Made by a program: the position numbers and the translations under genes. This document shows, piece after piece, positions 45,267 through 53,125 of a DNA stretch of 64,000 nt; the first letter of the stretch is position 1; the number at the start of each line of letters is the position of its first letter. Source of the stretch: Betaproteobacteria bacterium (GTDB taxonomy: Bacteria; Pseudomonadota; Gammaproteobacteria; Burkholderiales; UBA6910); the NCBI GenBank assembly GCA_016183615.1, contig JACPEG010000041.1:113915-177914 (forward strand), in the 5' to 3' direction. The notes under the pieces are model-generated. The model was not told where the DNA came from. It searched no databases and saw only the letters and a list, made by a program, of their open reading frames with translations.

Positions 45267-47855
45267 TCAGGTCACCGGCTGCAGGGTGGCCGCGCATTGG
45301 CGGATGGCCTGGGCCATCTCCGCGCCCGTCGCGAAGCGCTCCTCGACCTTCTTGGCGAGCGCCTTGTTGACGACCGCCACCAGGCACGGCGGCAGGTCGG
45401 GACGGATGGACAGGATGTCGGTGGGCGGCTCGCTCGCGATCTTGAACATGAGCTGGGCCATGGAATCTCCCTCGAACGGGAGCTTGCCGCAGCACAGTTG
45501 GTACAGCGTGACCCCGAGCGAAAACAGGTCCGAGCGCCCCTCCACCTTCTTGCCGGCGAGCTGCTCCGGCGACATGTAGGAAGGCGTGCCCAGCACCATG
45601 CCGGTCTTGGTCTTGCTGGAATCGGTGATGCGGGCAATGCCGAAGTCGGTCACCTTGAGGGTGTCGGATTCGGGTTCCCACATGACATTGGCAGGCTTGA
45701 TGTCCCGGTGCACGACGTTCTGTTGATGGGCGTAATCCAGCGCATCGGCGACCCGCGCGATGACGGAGAGCACCTTGGGCAGGGGCAGCAGGTTGCCCGC
45801 CTTGGAATAGGGCACCAAGTCCTTGCCCTTGAGAAACTCCATGGCGATGTACGCCAGGTCGTGCTCATCGCCGGCGTCGAAAATGGCCACGATGTTGGGA
45901 TGGGACAGTCGTCCGGCGGTCTGGGCTTCCCGGAAGAAACGCTCCTTCACCTCCGCCAGCTCCTCGGCCTCGAACTCCTGGGCCAGCGCCATGGTCTTGA
46001 TGGCCACGGTGCGGCCGATCTTGGGATCCTTGCCGAGATACACCACGCCCATGGCGCCCTTGCCGAGCTCCTTCTCCACCTGGTAGCGGCCGAGCATGGG
46101 CTTCTCCACCCCGCCGCCCGGAAGGATCACCGTGCCCCCGATCGCGGCGGCGCCTCCGCCGCCGAGCATCACCGTCTCAGACATGGCCTTGGCGCGGGTG
46201 AGCTTCTGGTCCAGGTCCTTGAACTTGGGGTTGTAGTCCGCCATGTGGCGGTATACCGCCTCCGCCTTGTTGAACTGGCGCTTGCGCTCGAAATCGAGCG
46301 CCAGGTTGTAGAGCAGGTCCATTACGCCGTCGTCCATGGGAAGGCGGCGGAACTTGTCGAAGGCCATGTCGAGCTGGCCCTGACCCTGGAACGCGAGCCC
46401 CAGGTTGCGGTTGAGATCCGCCGACTCGGCCTCGGACTTCTCCTTGCCCTTTTCGGTGACCAAGTAGCGCTTGGTGGTGAGCAGGCCATGGCCCACGAGC
46501 AGCAGGGACGCCGGCACCATGAGCTGCAGCCATACCGCCTGGCCGGTCATCAGCCCGAAATGCGTTCCGACCAGCACCACCAGCAGCGCCGCGGTCGCGA
46601 CCGCGGCCATTCCCGCCTTGAGCCTCGGCAACAGTCCGATGAGATAGGCCGCGATCAGAAGGAATACGCCCCGCTCCGCCCAGGTTGCCCAGGAGGGCAC
46701 CACAAAGAAATCTTCCTTGAGGATGCTGGAGACCGAATGGGCCAGGGTCAGCACCGGCGCCATGGCCGGAGACACCGGGGTGACCTGGGTGCTGCCCACG
46801 CCGGCCGCCGTGGCGCCGATCAGCACGATCTTGTCCTGGTACTTGGAAGCCGGGATCTTGCCGGTGTACACGTCGTAGAAGGAATCCACCTGGAACGCCG
46901 GGCGGCCCTCCCGGTCCTTGTAAAAGTAGGTATTCATCTGCAGGAACGGATCGGTGCCGATCCTGAGCTTGCCGAGCAGCACGCCCTCGCCCAGGTTGAT
47001 CTGGATGTCCTTGGGCTCCAGGTTCAGGCTGCGGGCGGCGATCAGCAGCGAGAGCGCGGGGTAGAACTGGTCGTAGTAGCCCAGCACCAGCGGCTCCAGG
47101 CGCACGCCCCCGTCCACGTCGATCCCGGTGTTGAGATGACCGATGCCGGCGGCGTGCTGGCCGATGGCTGCGACCGGAATCTGCACCGAGACCGTCGGGT
47201 TCGGCGTCAGGCCCGAGGCCACGGCTCCACCGGGGTCGCGCACCCTGGCCAGGTTATTCCGCACCACGTAATCGGGCAACGGCTTGTCCGGCTTGCCCAC
47301 CGGCTGGCCGGGCGCGAACACCATTCCCAGCACCACGTTTTTCGCCCGCGCCATGCTGTCGGCGAACTTGCGATCGTTGTCGAGCTTGTCCGCCGCTTCG
47401 GCGAGCAGCGCGCCCATTTGTACCAGCTCGGGCGAAGGCGACGTCGCCGGCATTTCGGGCGCGGGATTCGCCGGGTCCGGGGGCGGCGCCGGTTGCACCA
47501 GCCGGTTATAGACCTCGAGAAGCTTCTGGACGTAGATGAGCCCGGGGTCGACCTGGGCTTCGAAGAACAGCGCGCTGTTGGCGATCACCTTGACCTTGGC
47601 CCCGGCCAGGAGGTCCGTCATCTTGGCCTGGATTTCGCGGGGCCAGGGCCAGCGGCCCAGGTTTGCGATGCTCTGGTCATCGATGGCGATGATCGCGATT
47701 CGGTCCGAGGGCGCGCGCGAGGAGGCCTGGACCCCGAGGTCATAGGCCTTGCGCTCCAGTCCCTGCAGGAGATCGCTGCCTCCGGCAAACAAGAAAAAAA
47801 CGGAGACCACGGCGCCGATGAACCGGTCGGCTTTCCAGAAGTCCAGTTTTTTCAT
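45267..47855 (-). CDS. CHASE2-domain Ser/Thr protein kinase
   Basis: 862 residues with a reversed layout: extracytoplasmic CHASE2 sensor first (about 30-350), two to three membrane helices (about 370-450), a linker with TPR-like helices (480-560) and the kinase domain last (about 597-862). Kinase motifs: glycine loop G-K-G-A-M-G-V, ATP lysine in V-A-I-K near 630, H-R-D near 728 (Asp), D-F-G near 747. Most bacterial PknB-type kinases have the kinase at the N-terminus. The ATG at 47855 follows purine-rich sequence. It heads the leftward signalling cluster. Confidence 0.92.
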   Translation of the reverse strand: MKKLDFWKADRFIGAVVSVFFLFAGGSDLLQGLERKAYDLGVQASSRAPSDRIAIIAIDDQSIANLGRWPWPREIQAKMTDLLAGAKVKVIANSALFFEAQVDPGLIYVQKLLEVYNRLVQPAPPPDPANPAPEMPATSPSPELVQMGALLAEAADKLDNDRKFADSMARAKNVVLGMVFAPGQPVGKPDKPLPDYVVRNNLARVRDPGGAVASGLTPNPTVSVQIPVAAIGQHAAGIGHLNTGIDVDGGVRLEPLVLGYYDQFYPALSLLIAARSLNLEPKDIQINLGEGVLLGKLRIGTDPFLQMNTYFYKDREGRPAFQVDSFYDVYTGKIPASKYQDKIVLIGATAAGVGSTQVTPVSPAMAPVLTLAHSVSSILKEDFFVVPSWATWAERGVFLLIAAYLIGLLPRLKAGMAAVATAALLVVLVGTHFGLMTGQAVWLQLMVPASLLLVGHGLLTTKRYLVTEKGKEKSEAESADLNRNLGLAFQGQGQLDMAFDKFRRLPMDDGVMDLLYNLALDFERKRQFNKAEAVYRHMADYNPKFKDLDQKLTRAKAMSETVMLGGGGAAAIGGTVILPGGGVEKPMLGRYQVEKELGKGAMGVVYLGKDPKIGRTVAIKTMALAQEFEAEELAEVKERFFREAQTAGRLSHPNIVAIFDAGDEHDLAYIAMEFLKGKDLVPYSKAGNLLPLPKVLSVIARVADALDYAHQQNVVHRDIKPANVMWEPESDTLKVTDFGIARITDSSKTKTGMVLGTPSYMSPEQLAGKKVEGRSDLFSLGVTLYQLCCGKLPFEGDSMAQLMFKIASEPPTDILSIRPDLPPCLVAVVNKALAKKVEERFATGAEMAQAIRQCAATLQPVT

Positions 47856-47879
47856 CCTGGCGGCCCCGAATTGTTTTTG

Positions 47880-47907
47880 TTGAGCCAACTTATTGAAATT
47901 GGCTCAA
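47880..47907. promoter_or_regulatory. Perfect inverted repeat upstream of the kinase gene
   Basis: TTGAGCCAA (47880-47888) and TTGGCTCAA (47899-47907) form a perfect 9-bp inverted repeat with 10 bases between them, 25 bases upstream of the kinase start. It may be an operator or a leader hairpin. The flanking region up to 47960 is AT-rich and likely carries the promoter, though no clear boxes are visible. Confidence 0.5.
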
Positions 47908-48084
47908 AGATTTTACGATGTTCTTCCGTAAAGTATATGATTTTTTTCGGAACTGCAGAAGTTTTTGTTTCCCCGGGGCGCCGCGCCGAGAGACGCTGGC
48001 CGGGTGTGAGGGGAGCAGGGCGAGAGAGGATTGCACGCCCCCGCGCGAGCCCCTTACTGCATCATAGGCCGGCGTGCCGCAAAC

Positions 48085-48112
48085 AAAAAAGCCCGGCCGG
48101 AGCCGGGCTTTT
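48085..48112 (-). terminator. Intrinsic terminator of the formyl-CoA operon
   Basis: Read leftward: AAGCCCGGC, a 4-base loop, GCCGGGCTT, then a run of six T. It is about 20 bases after the stop of the formyltransferase-family gene and ends the operon that starts at 52303. Confidence 0.88.
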
Positions 48113-48132
48113 CGATCGCGTGCCGAAGGGCC

Positions 48133-49065
48133 CTAGGTTCCGAGCTGGGTCCCCACGGTGAGCCCCACGCTCTGGGCAAATTCCAGCGCCGACATTTTCT
48201 TGCCGTCCTCGGCCTTGACCCGCATCACCTCGATCTGGCCGCCCTGCGCGGTCACCTTGAACCCCTGTTCGGTCATTCCGGAAACCTCGCCGATCTTTCC
48301 GGCGACGTCACCGAAGCGGCGGAACAGGTGCTTGCGCGCGTCGAAGATCTGCAGCTTCTTTCCGTTCCAGGTGGTCCAGGCGCCGGGCGCCGGGTTGCAG
48401 CCCCGGATCAGGTCGTACACGTTGTTGACCGGCTTCGCCCAGTCGACCCTCGCTTCGGCGCCGCGGCACCAGCCCTCGTAGGTGGCCTGGGACTCGTCCT
48501 GGACCACTTCCCTGTGCTTGCCGGCGACCACCAGATCCGCCGCCTCCAGCATCGCCTTGACCCCCAGCGGGAACAGCTTGTTGAAGTAGACGTCCCCCAG
48601 GGTCTCGTCAGGGCCGATGTCAGCTTCCTTCTGCAGCACCACCGGCCCCTCGTCGAGCCCGTCGTTGGGCCGGAAGATGGTGATCCCGGTGCGGGTCGCC
48701 CCCTGGATCATGGGCCAGTTGATGGAGCTGGGGCCCCGGTGCTTCGGCAACAGCGAAGGATGGAACTGGATGGTGCCGTGCCTGGGGATGTTGACGAACT
48801 CCTGGGGCGCGAACAGCAGCACGTAGGCCATGACCCCGATGTCGGCGTTGAGCTTTCTCAGTGCTTCCTGCGCTTCCGGTTTGCGATAGGAGGGAAATTG
48901 GAACAGCGGCAGGTTCTTTTCCTGGGCCGCGACCTTCAGGGGATCGGGCTTGGCGCCCTCCTTGTCGGGGGCCACGAACACCCCCACCACCTGGTCGCCG
49001 CGCGCAAGAAACGCCTCCAGCACTGCTTTTCCGAAGTCCTGCTGACCGATTATCGCTACTTTCAT
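48133..49065 (-). CDS. 10-formyltetrahydrofolate hydrolase-like protein (formyltransferase family)
   Basis: 310 residues. The formyltransferase fold begins with M-K-V-A-I-I-G-Q, and H-P-S-L-L-P-K-H-R-G near 101-110 plus N-D-G-L-D-E-G near 134-140 carry the catalytic His and Asp. A C-terminal domain (about 205-305) follows. It aligns closely with the hydrolase domain at the N-terminus of vertebrate 10-formyl-THF dehydrogenase (ALDH1L1), more than with methionyl-tRNA formyltransferase, and stands alone without an aldehyde dehydrogenase. Expected to bind 10-formyl-THF. As the last gene of this operon, it may connect formyl-CoA to folate, which is inference. Confidence 0.72.
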   Translation of the reverse strand: MKVAIIGQQDFGKAVLEAFLARGDQVVGVFVAPDKEGAKPDPLKVAAQEKNLPLFQFPSYRKPEAQEALRKLNADIGVMAYVLLFAPQEFVNIPRHGTIQFHPSLLPKHRGPSSINWPMIQGATRTGITIFRPNDGLDEGPVVLQKEADIGPDETLGDVYFNKLFPLGVKAMLEAADLVVAGKHREVVQDESQATYEGWCRGAEARVDWAKPVNNVYDLIRGCNPAPGAWTTWNGKKLQIFDARKHLFRRFGDVAGKIGEVSGMTEQGFKVTAQGGQIEVMRVKAEDGKKMSALEFAQSVGLTVGTQLGT

Positions 49066-49162
49066 CTCGTTACCTGCTTATCCTTGAATCGGGTGAACCG
49101 TGAACGGGAAGCGGCGAACCATCAAAATCCGGGGAGCGTCAGCGGTTTCCCGTTTACCGCTT

Positions 49163-50425
49163 TTACGCTGCTTTGGCCTTCGCCGGCGCATTGAAGGCGT
49201 TGCCCTCGCGCAGCGCGTGGATCTCCTGATCGGTGTAGTCGAGCACCTCCTTCAGGATCTCCTCCGTGTGCTCGCCGAGCAGCGGCGAGCGCTTGACCTC
49301 CACCGGAGATTCGGAGAGCTTGATGGGGCAACCCACGTTGAGCCACTCTCCGCGCGTCGGGTGGGGCAGTTCCACGATCATCTCGCGCAGCTTCACGTGC
49401 TCGTCGTTCACCAGGTCCTCGGTGCTCATGATGGGCCCGCAGGGGACGTCGAGATTGTTCAGGATCTTCATCATCTCCCACTTGGTGTAGTTCGAGGCAA
49501 ATTCGTTGAGCAGGCGCCACATCTCGTTCTGGTTCTTGCGCCGGTCCTTGATGTGGGCAAAGCGCGGATCGGTGGCGAGCGCCTCGCCGCCGATGCGCTT
49601 GGCGAGCCCCTCCCACACCACTTCCTGCACGACCACGTACAGGTAGTCGTTGGGGCCTCCGGGCTTGCACTTCACCGCGTTGCCGAGCTGGCCGCCGCCG
49701 GAGTCGTTGCCGCCGCGGGGCGTGGCAGTCAGGCCCTCGGTCGGCACCGAGAATTCGGCCAGCGGTCCGCGGGTGAGGCGCTGGTGGTCGCGGAACTTGA
49801 CACGGGCCAGGTTCATGACACAGTCCAGCATGGCGCATTCCACGTACTGCCCGAGGCCGGTCTGGTTGCGGTGATGCAGCGCCGCCAGGATGCCGATCAC
49901 CAGGTGCAGGCCGGTGCCGGAATCGCCGATCTGGGCGCCGGTCACCAGCGGCGGCCCATCCTCGAAGCCGGTGGTGCTCATGGAGCCGCCCATGGCCTGG
50001 GCCACGTTCTCGTAGGCCTTGAAGTCGGCGTAGGGGCCGGTGGAGCCGAAGCCCTTGATGGAGGCCATCACGATGCGCGGATTGATCTTGTGGATCTTCT
50101 CCCAGGAAAAGCCCAGCCGCTCGATCACGCCGGGGCCGAAGTTTTCCATCACCACGTCGCAGTGCTTGAGCAGCTCGGTGAACAGCATCTTCCCCGACTC
50201 CGACTTCATGTTCACCGTGATCGAGCGCTTGTTGCAATTGAGCATGGTGAAGTACAGGCTGTCGGCGTCGGGCACGTCGCGCAGCTGGCCGCGGGTGATG
50301 TCGCCGGTTGGCGGCTCCAGCTTGATCACGTCCGCGCCCAGCCACGCCATGAGCTGCGACGCGGTCGGACCCGCCTGCACATGGGTCATGTCGAGGATGC
50401 GGAACCCGGAAAGCGCTTTGTTCAT
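49163..50425 (-). CDS. frc: Class III CoA-transferase, formyl-CoA:oxalate CoA-transferase-like
   Basis: 420 residues, as for the CaiB/BaiF (class III) CoA-transferases. Long similarity to E. coli Frc is evident, including D-M-T-H-V-Q-A-G-P near the N-terminus, Q-L-R-D-V-P near 56, V-M-E-N-F near 94-98, and M-L-D-C-V near 166-170 with the Asp that forms the aspartyl-CoA intermediate. Frc moves CoA from formyl-CoA to oxalate, giving oxalyl-CoA. A GGAG site precedes the ATG at 50425. The true substrate pair depends on the adjacent ThDP enzyme, so formate/oxalate is likely but not proven. Confidence 0.82.
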   Translation of the reverse strand: MNKALSGFRILDMTHVQAGPTASQLMAWLGADVIKLEPPTGDITRGQLRDVPDADSLYFTMLNCNKRSITVNMKSESGKMLFTELLKHCDVVMENFGPGVIERLGFSWEKIHKINPRIVMASIKGFGSTGPYADFKAYENVAQAMGGSMSTTGFEDGPPLVTGAQIGDSGTGLHLVIGILAALHHRNQTGLGQYVECAMLDCVMNLARVKFRDHQRLTRGPLAEFSVPTEGLTATPRGGNDSGGGQLGNAVKCKPGGPNDYLYVVVQEVVWEGLAKRIGGEALATDPRFAHIKDRRKNQNEMWRLLNEFASNYTKWEMMKILNNLDVPCGPIMSTEDLVNDEHVKLREMIVELPHPTRGEWLNVGCPIKLSESPVEVKRSPLLGEHTEEILKEVLDYTDQEIHALREGNAFNAPAKAKAA

Positions 50426-50581
50426 CGTCGTCTCCTGCCCGAACATGTTATGGATGGTCATTCGATTTTACCTTGCTCTGATTTCCTGCACACGTCGACC
50501 GCGCTGAAGGTCCTGCACCTTCCGACACGGACAGTTATCCCGTCCGGCGGGGACCTCACGTCCCCGCCGTGCGAAATAACT

Positions 50582-52303
50582 CTACTTGTACATGGTCTGG
50601 TTCTTGGTACCCGGAGCCCAGACGTCGATATCGATCCAGACGTTCAGCAGGGCCGGGACGCCGGACTTCACCGCTTCGCGGGCGCGTTGCAGCGCCGGGG
50701 CCAGCTGCTTGGGATCGCGCACTTCCTCGCCGTAGCCGCCCAGCATCTGGCAGAACTTCGAATACTCGACGTCGCCGAGGCGGTTGCCGATTTCGCCACG
50801 CTCGGCCCCGTAGTGCATGATCTGGCCGCAGCGGATCTGGTTCATCGCCGAATTGTTGCCGACCACGGTGATGAAGGGCAGGTTGAAGCGCACGGCGGAT
50901 TGCAGGTCCCAGCCGGTCATCGAGAACGTGCCGTCTCCGGTGTAGAGCAGCACTTCCTTCTTCGGGTGGGCCAGCTTCGCGGCCATCGCGAACGGGGTGC
51001 CGACGCCGAGGGTGCCCAGCGGGCCCGGGTCCATCCAGTGGCCCGGGGTGCGCGGCGCCACCGCCTGCGCCGACATGGTCACGCAGTCGCCGCCGTCGCC
51101 GATGTAAATGGTATCTTCGGTCAGGAACTCGTTGAGCTCCCAGGCCACCCGGTAGGGGCTGATCGGGGTGTTGTCGGACAGGAACTCCGGCATCAGCTTC
51201 TGGTCGGCGGCCTTCTCTGCCTTGCGCAGCTCGTCCATCCAGCCGGTGCGGCCCTTGCCGCCGTTGTCGGCACGGCCGGTGGTCGCCGCGGTGACCGCCG
51301 AGAGGATTGCGCCGACGTCGCCGGTCAGGCCGAGATCGATATCGCGGTTCTTGCCGACGGTGCGGTAATCCATGTCGATCTGGACCACGATCGCGTTCGC
51401 CGACAGCCGGCGGCCGTAGCCCATGCGGAAGTCGAACGGCGTGCCGACAATGATGATCAGATCAGCCTTGTCGAAGGCATAGCGGCGGGTGCGGTTGTAG
51501 TAGTGCGGGTCGCCCGGGGGCAGCGTGCCGCGGCCGCCGCCGTTGGTGTAGGCAGGCACGTTCAGCTTGCGCACGAATTCCTTGGCGGCGTCGTAGGCGC
51601 GGCAGGTCTGAACCTGGGTGCCGAGCAGGATGCAGGGACGCTGCGACTTGACCACCAGATCCGCCAGCTTCTCGACGTCGCGCGGGTCGCCGACCGACCT
51701 GGTCGAGAAGCGGTACTTGCCGGCCTGCGGAACGCGCGCCTTGGCGACGTCGACCTTGGCGTCGAGTATGTCGCGCGGGATCTCGAGGTAAGAGGGGCCG
51801 AAAGCGCCGTTGTGACACTCGCGGAAAGCCATGCTCACCATGTCGGCTATGCGCGCCGTATCGGGCACGGTCGACGCGAACTTGGTGATCGGCTGCATGA
51901 TGTCGACGTGCGGCAGATCCTGCAGCGACCCCATCTTGTGCTGGGTGATGCCGCCGCCGCCGCCAATCAGCAGAAACGGGCTCTCGGCGCGGAAGCCGTT
52001 GGCCACGCCGGTCACGGCATTGGTGGTGCCCGGCCCGGCGGTGACCACGGCGCAGCCCGGCTTGCCGGTCATGCGCGCATAGCCGTCGGCGGCATGCGCC
52101 GCCACCTGTTCGTGGCGCACGTCGATGATCCTGATACCCTCGTCGACGCAGCCGTCATAGATATCGATGATGTGGCCGCCGCAGAGCGTGAAGATGGTGT
52201 CCACGCCTTCGGCCTTCAGCGCCTTGGCGACGAGGTGGCCCCCGCTCACTGTTTGCGGCTTGACTTCCGGTGTTACCGACACGACTGAGGAAACGGATCC
52301 CAT
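50582..52303 (-). CDS. ThDP-dependent oxalyl-CoA decarboxylase/2-hydroxyacyl-CoA lyase-like enzyme
   Basis: 573 residues, with the three-domain layout of the acetolactate-synthase superfamily. The catalytic Glu lies in R-H-E-Q near residue 64, and the ThDP/Mg motif G-D-G-T-F-S-M with N-N-S-A occurs near 463-495. The C-terminus ends in a basic Q-T-M-Y-K tail. It does not have the usual sequence of Oxc (for example the Oxc N-terminus), and looks closer to 2-hydroxyacyl-CoA lyases, which reversibly cleave 2-hydroxyacyl-CoA to formyl-CoA and an aldehyde. It is first in the operon, followed by the frc-like gene after 156 bases. Confidence 0.75.
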   Translation of the reverse strand: MGSVSSVVSVTPEVKPQTVSGGHLVAKALKAEGVDTIFTLCGGHIIDIYDGCVDEGIRIIDVRHEQVAAHAADGYARMTGKPGCAVVTAGPGTTNAVTGVANGFRAESPFLLIGGGGGITQHKMGSLQDLPHVDIMQPITKFASTVPDTARIADMVSMAFRECHNGAFGPSYLEIPRDILDAKVDVAKARVPQAGKYRFSTRSVGDPRDVEKLADLVVKSQRPCILLGTQVQTCRAYDAAKEFVRKLNVPAYTNGGGRGTLPPGDPHYYNRTRRYAFDKADLIIIVGTPFDFRMGYGRRLSANAIVVQIDMDYRTVGKNRDIDLGLTGDVGAILSAVTAATTGRADNGGKGRTGWMDELRKAEKAADQKLMPEFLSDNTPISPYRVAWELNEFLTEDTIYIGDGGDCVTMSAQAVAPRTPGHWMDPGPLGTLGVGTPFAMAAKLAHPKKEVLLYTGDGTFSMTGWDLQSAVRFNLPFITVVGNNSAMNQIRCGQIMHYGAERGEIGNRLGDVEYSKFCQMLGGYGEEVRDPKQLAPALQRAREAVKSGVPALLNVWIDIDVWAPGTKNQTMYK

Positions 52304-52362
52304 GGCTTCTCCTTCAAATTGGTTCGCCTCAAAAGGCGGTGCGGTTTTGGCTGGGCAATAGA

Positions 52363-52375
52363 TGCAAAAACTATA
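52363..52375 (-). promoter_or_regulatory. Predicted promoter -10 region of the ThDP-enzyme operon
   Basis: On the leftward strand TATAGT (52375 to 52370) gives a predicted start at 52363. The palindrome at 52398-52411 is then centred at -41.5, the exact class II position of FNR/CRP activators. There is no good -35 box, as expected for an activator-dependent promoter. Confidence 0.6.
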
Positions 52376-52397
52376 GGATCAAGACCTGCCGAGAGCC

Positions 52398-52411
52398 TTG
52401 ACCACGGTCAA
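52398..52411. promoter_or_regulatory. FNR-type operator TTGACC-N2-GGTCAA
   Basis: Perfect 6-bp half-sites around AC; the outer TTGA-N6-TCAA matches the spacing of FNR-family sites. It lies between the divergent ThDP-enzyme and Crp/Fnr-regulator genes, and an identical half-site pair recurs at 57419-57432 near tctC. The likely binder is the regulator encoded at 52487. Confidence 0.75.
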
Positions 52412-52427
52412 TAAACGGAATTTTCTG

Positions 52428-52433
52428 TATAAT
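52428..52433 (+). promoter_or_regulatory. -10 box of the regulator gene
   Basis: A perfect TATAAT sits 53 bases before the Crp/Fnr start. The FNR-type palindrome is centred about 36 bases upstream of the implied start, overlapping the -35 region, which would fit autoregulation by repression or activation. Confidence 0.5.
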
Positions 52434-52486
52434 TCCATCTTGTCATAAAGCTTATTTCTTGCGGCACCGGTGCGCCGCGCCCCCCA

Positions 52487-53095
52487 ATGGCGTCCCTCAC
52501 AGCCCATCCCGAAATCAATGTTCTGCGCCTGCAGCTGCGGCAGAACGAGGTGCTGAAGCTCATGACGCCATCACAATGGCAGGAGCTCGAGCCGCTGCTG
52601 GAAATCGCCGACTTCCCCAAGGGCAAGTCCATGGTGAACCAAGGCGACGTCAACATGGAGCAGTACTTCATCCTGGACGGAATCCTGAAGCGCGTGGTGG
52701 CGAACCAGGAGGGGAAGGAAATGATTCTGCGATTCGCGGCGGAACGGGACATCGACACCTCCTACGCCGCCTGGCGCCTCAAGACCCCGGTGCCGTACAG
52801 CATCCGGGCCGTCACCAAAGTGAGAGTCGCCAAGCTCTCGCTGCCGGTGTGGGTCAATTTCCTGGAGCGGCACCCGGACGTGAAGGCCACTTTCGAGTTC
52901 GAGGTCATGAAGCTCATGAGCGAAGTGATGGCCCACACCATCACGCTGCACTTGCTGGACGCCCCGGGACGAGTGCACCGTTTCATGCGCAAGCATCCGG
53001 AACTCACCGAGCGGCTCCCGAAAAAGGAGCTCGCGTCCTACCTCAACCTTTCGCCGGAAACGCTGAGCCGGCTGAAACACAAGGGCAAGATCTAG
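52487..53095 (+). CDS. Crp/Fnr-family transcription regulator
   Basis: 202 residues. Cyclic-nucleotide-binding-like beta-roll (about 20-120), a dimer helix (about 125-150) and a winged-helix DNA-binding domain (about 160-202). The recognition helix contains P-E-T-L-S-R, the E-x-x-S-R signature by which FNR reads TTGA half-sites. The protein has no cysteine, so it cannot bind an FNR-type iron-sulfur cluster; it must sense another ligand. No clear Shine-Dalgarno precedes the ATG. It is divergent from the ThDP-enzyme operon and shares its FNR-type palindrome. Confidence 0.88.
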   Translation: MASLTAHPEINVLRLQLRQNEVLKLMTPSQWQELEPLLEIADFPKGKSMVNQGDVNMEQYFILDGILKRVVANQEGKEMILRFAAERDIDTSYAAWRLKTPVPYSIRAVTKVRVAKLSLPVWVNFLERHPDVKATFEFEVMKLMSEVMAHTITLHLLDAPGRVHRFMRKHPELTERLPKKELASYLNLSPETLSRLKHKGKI

Positions 53096-53125
53096 GAAGC
53101 CCTGGCGAACCGCGCCAGATCGGAT

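Noticed and set aside
44796..48161. An 1121-codon open frame on the plus strand
   Set aside because: It is antisense to the kinase, phosphatase and neighbouring genes, rich in His, Arg and Gly, and has no recognisable domain; a high-GC shadow.
52487..53095. Assignment as an oxygen-sensing Fnr
   Set aside because: The protein contains no cysteine, so no iron-sulfur cluster can form.
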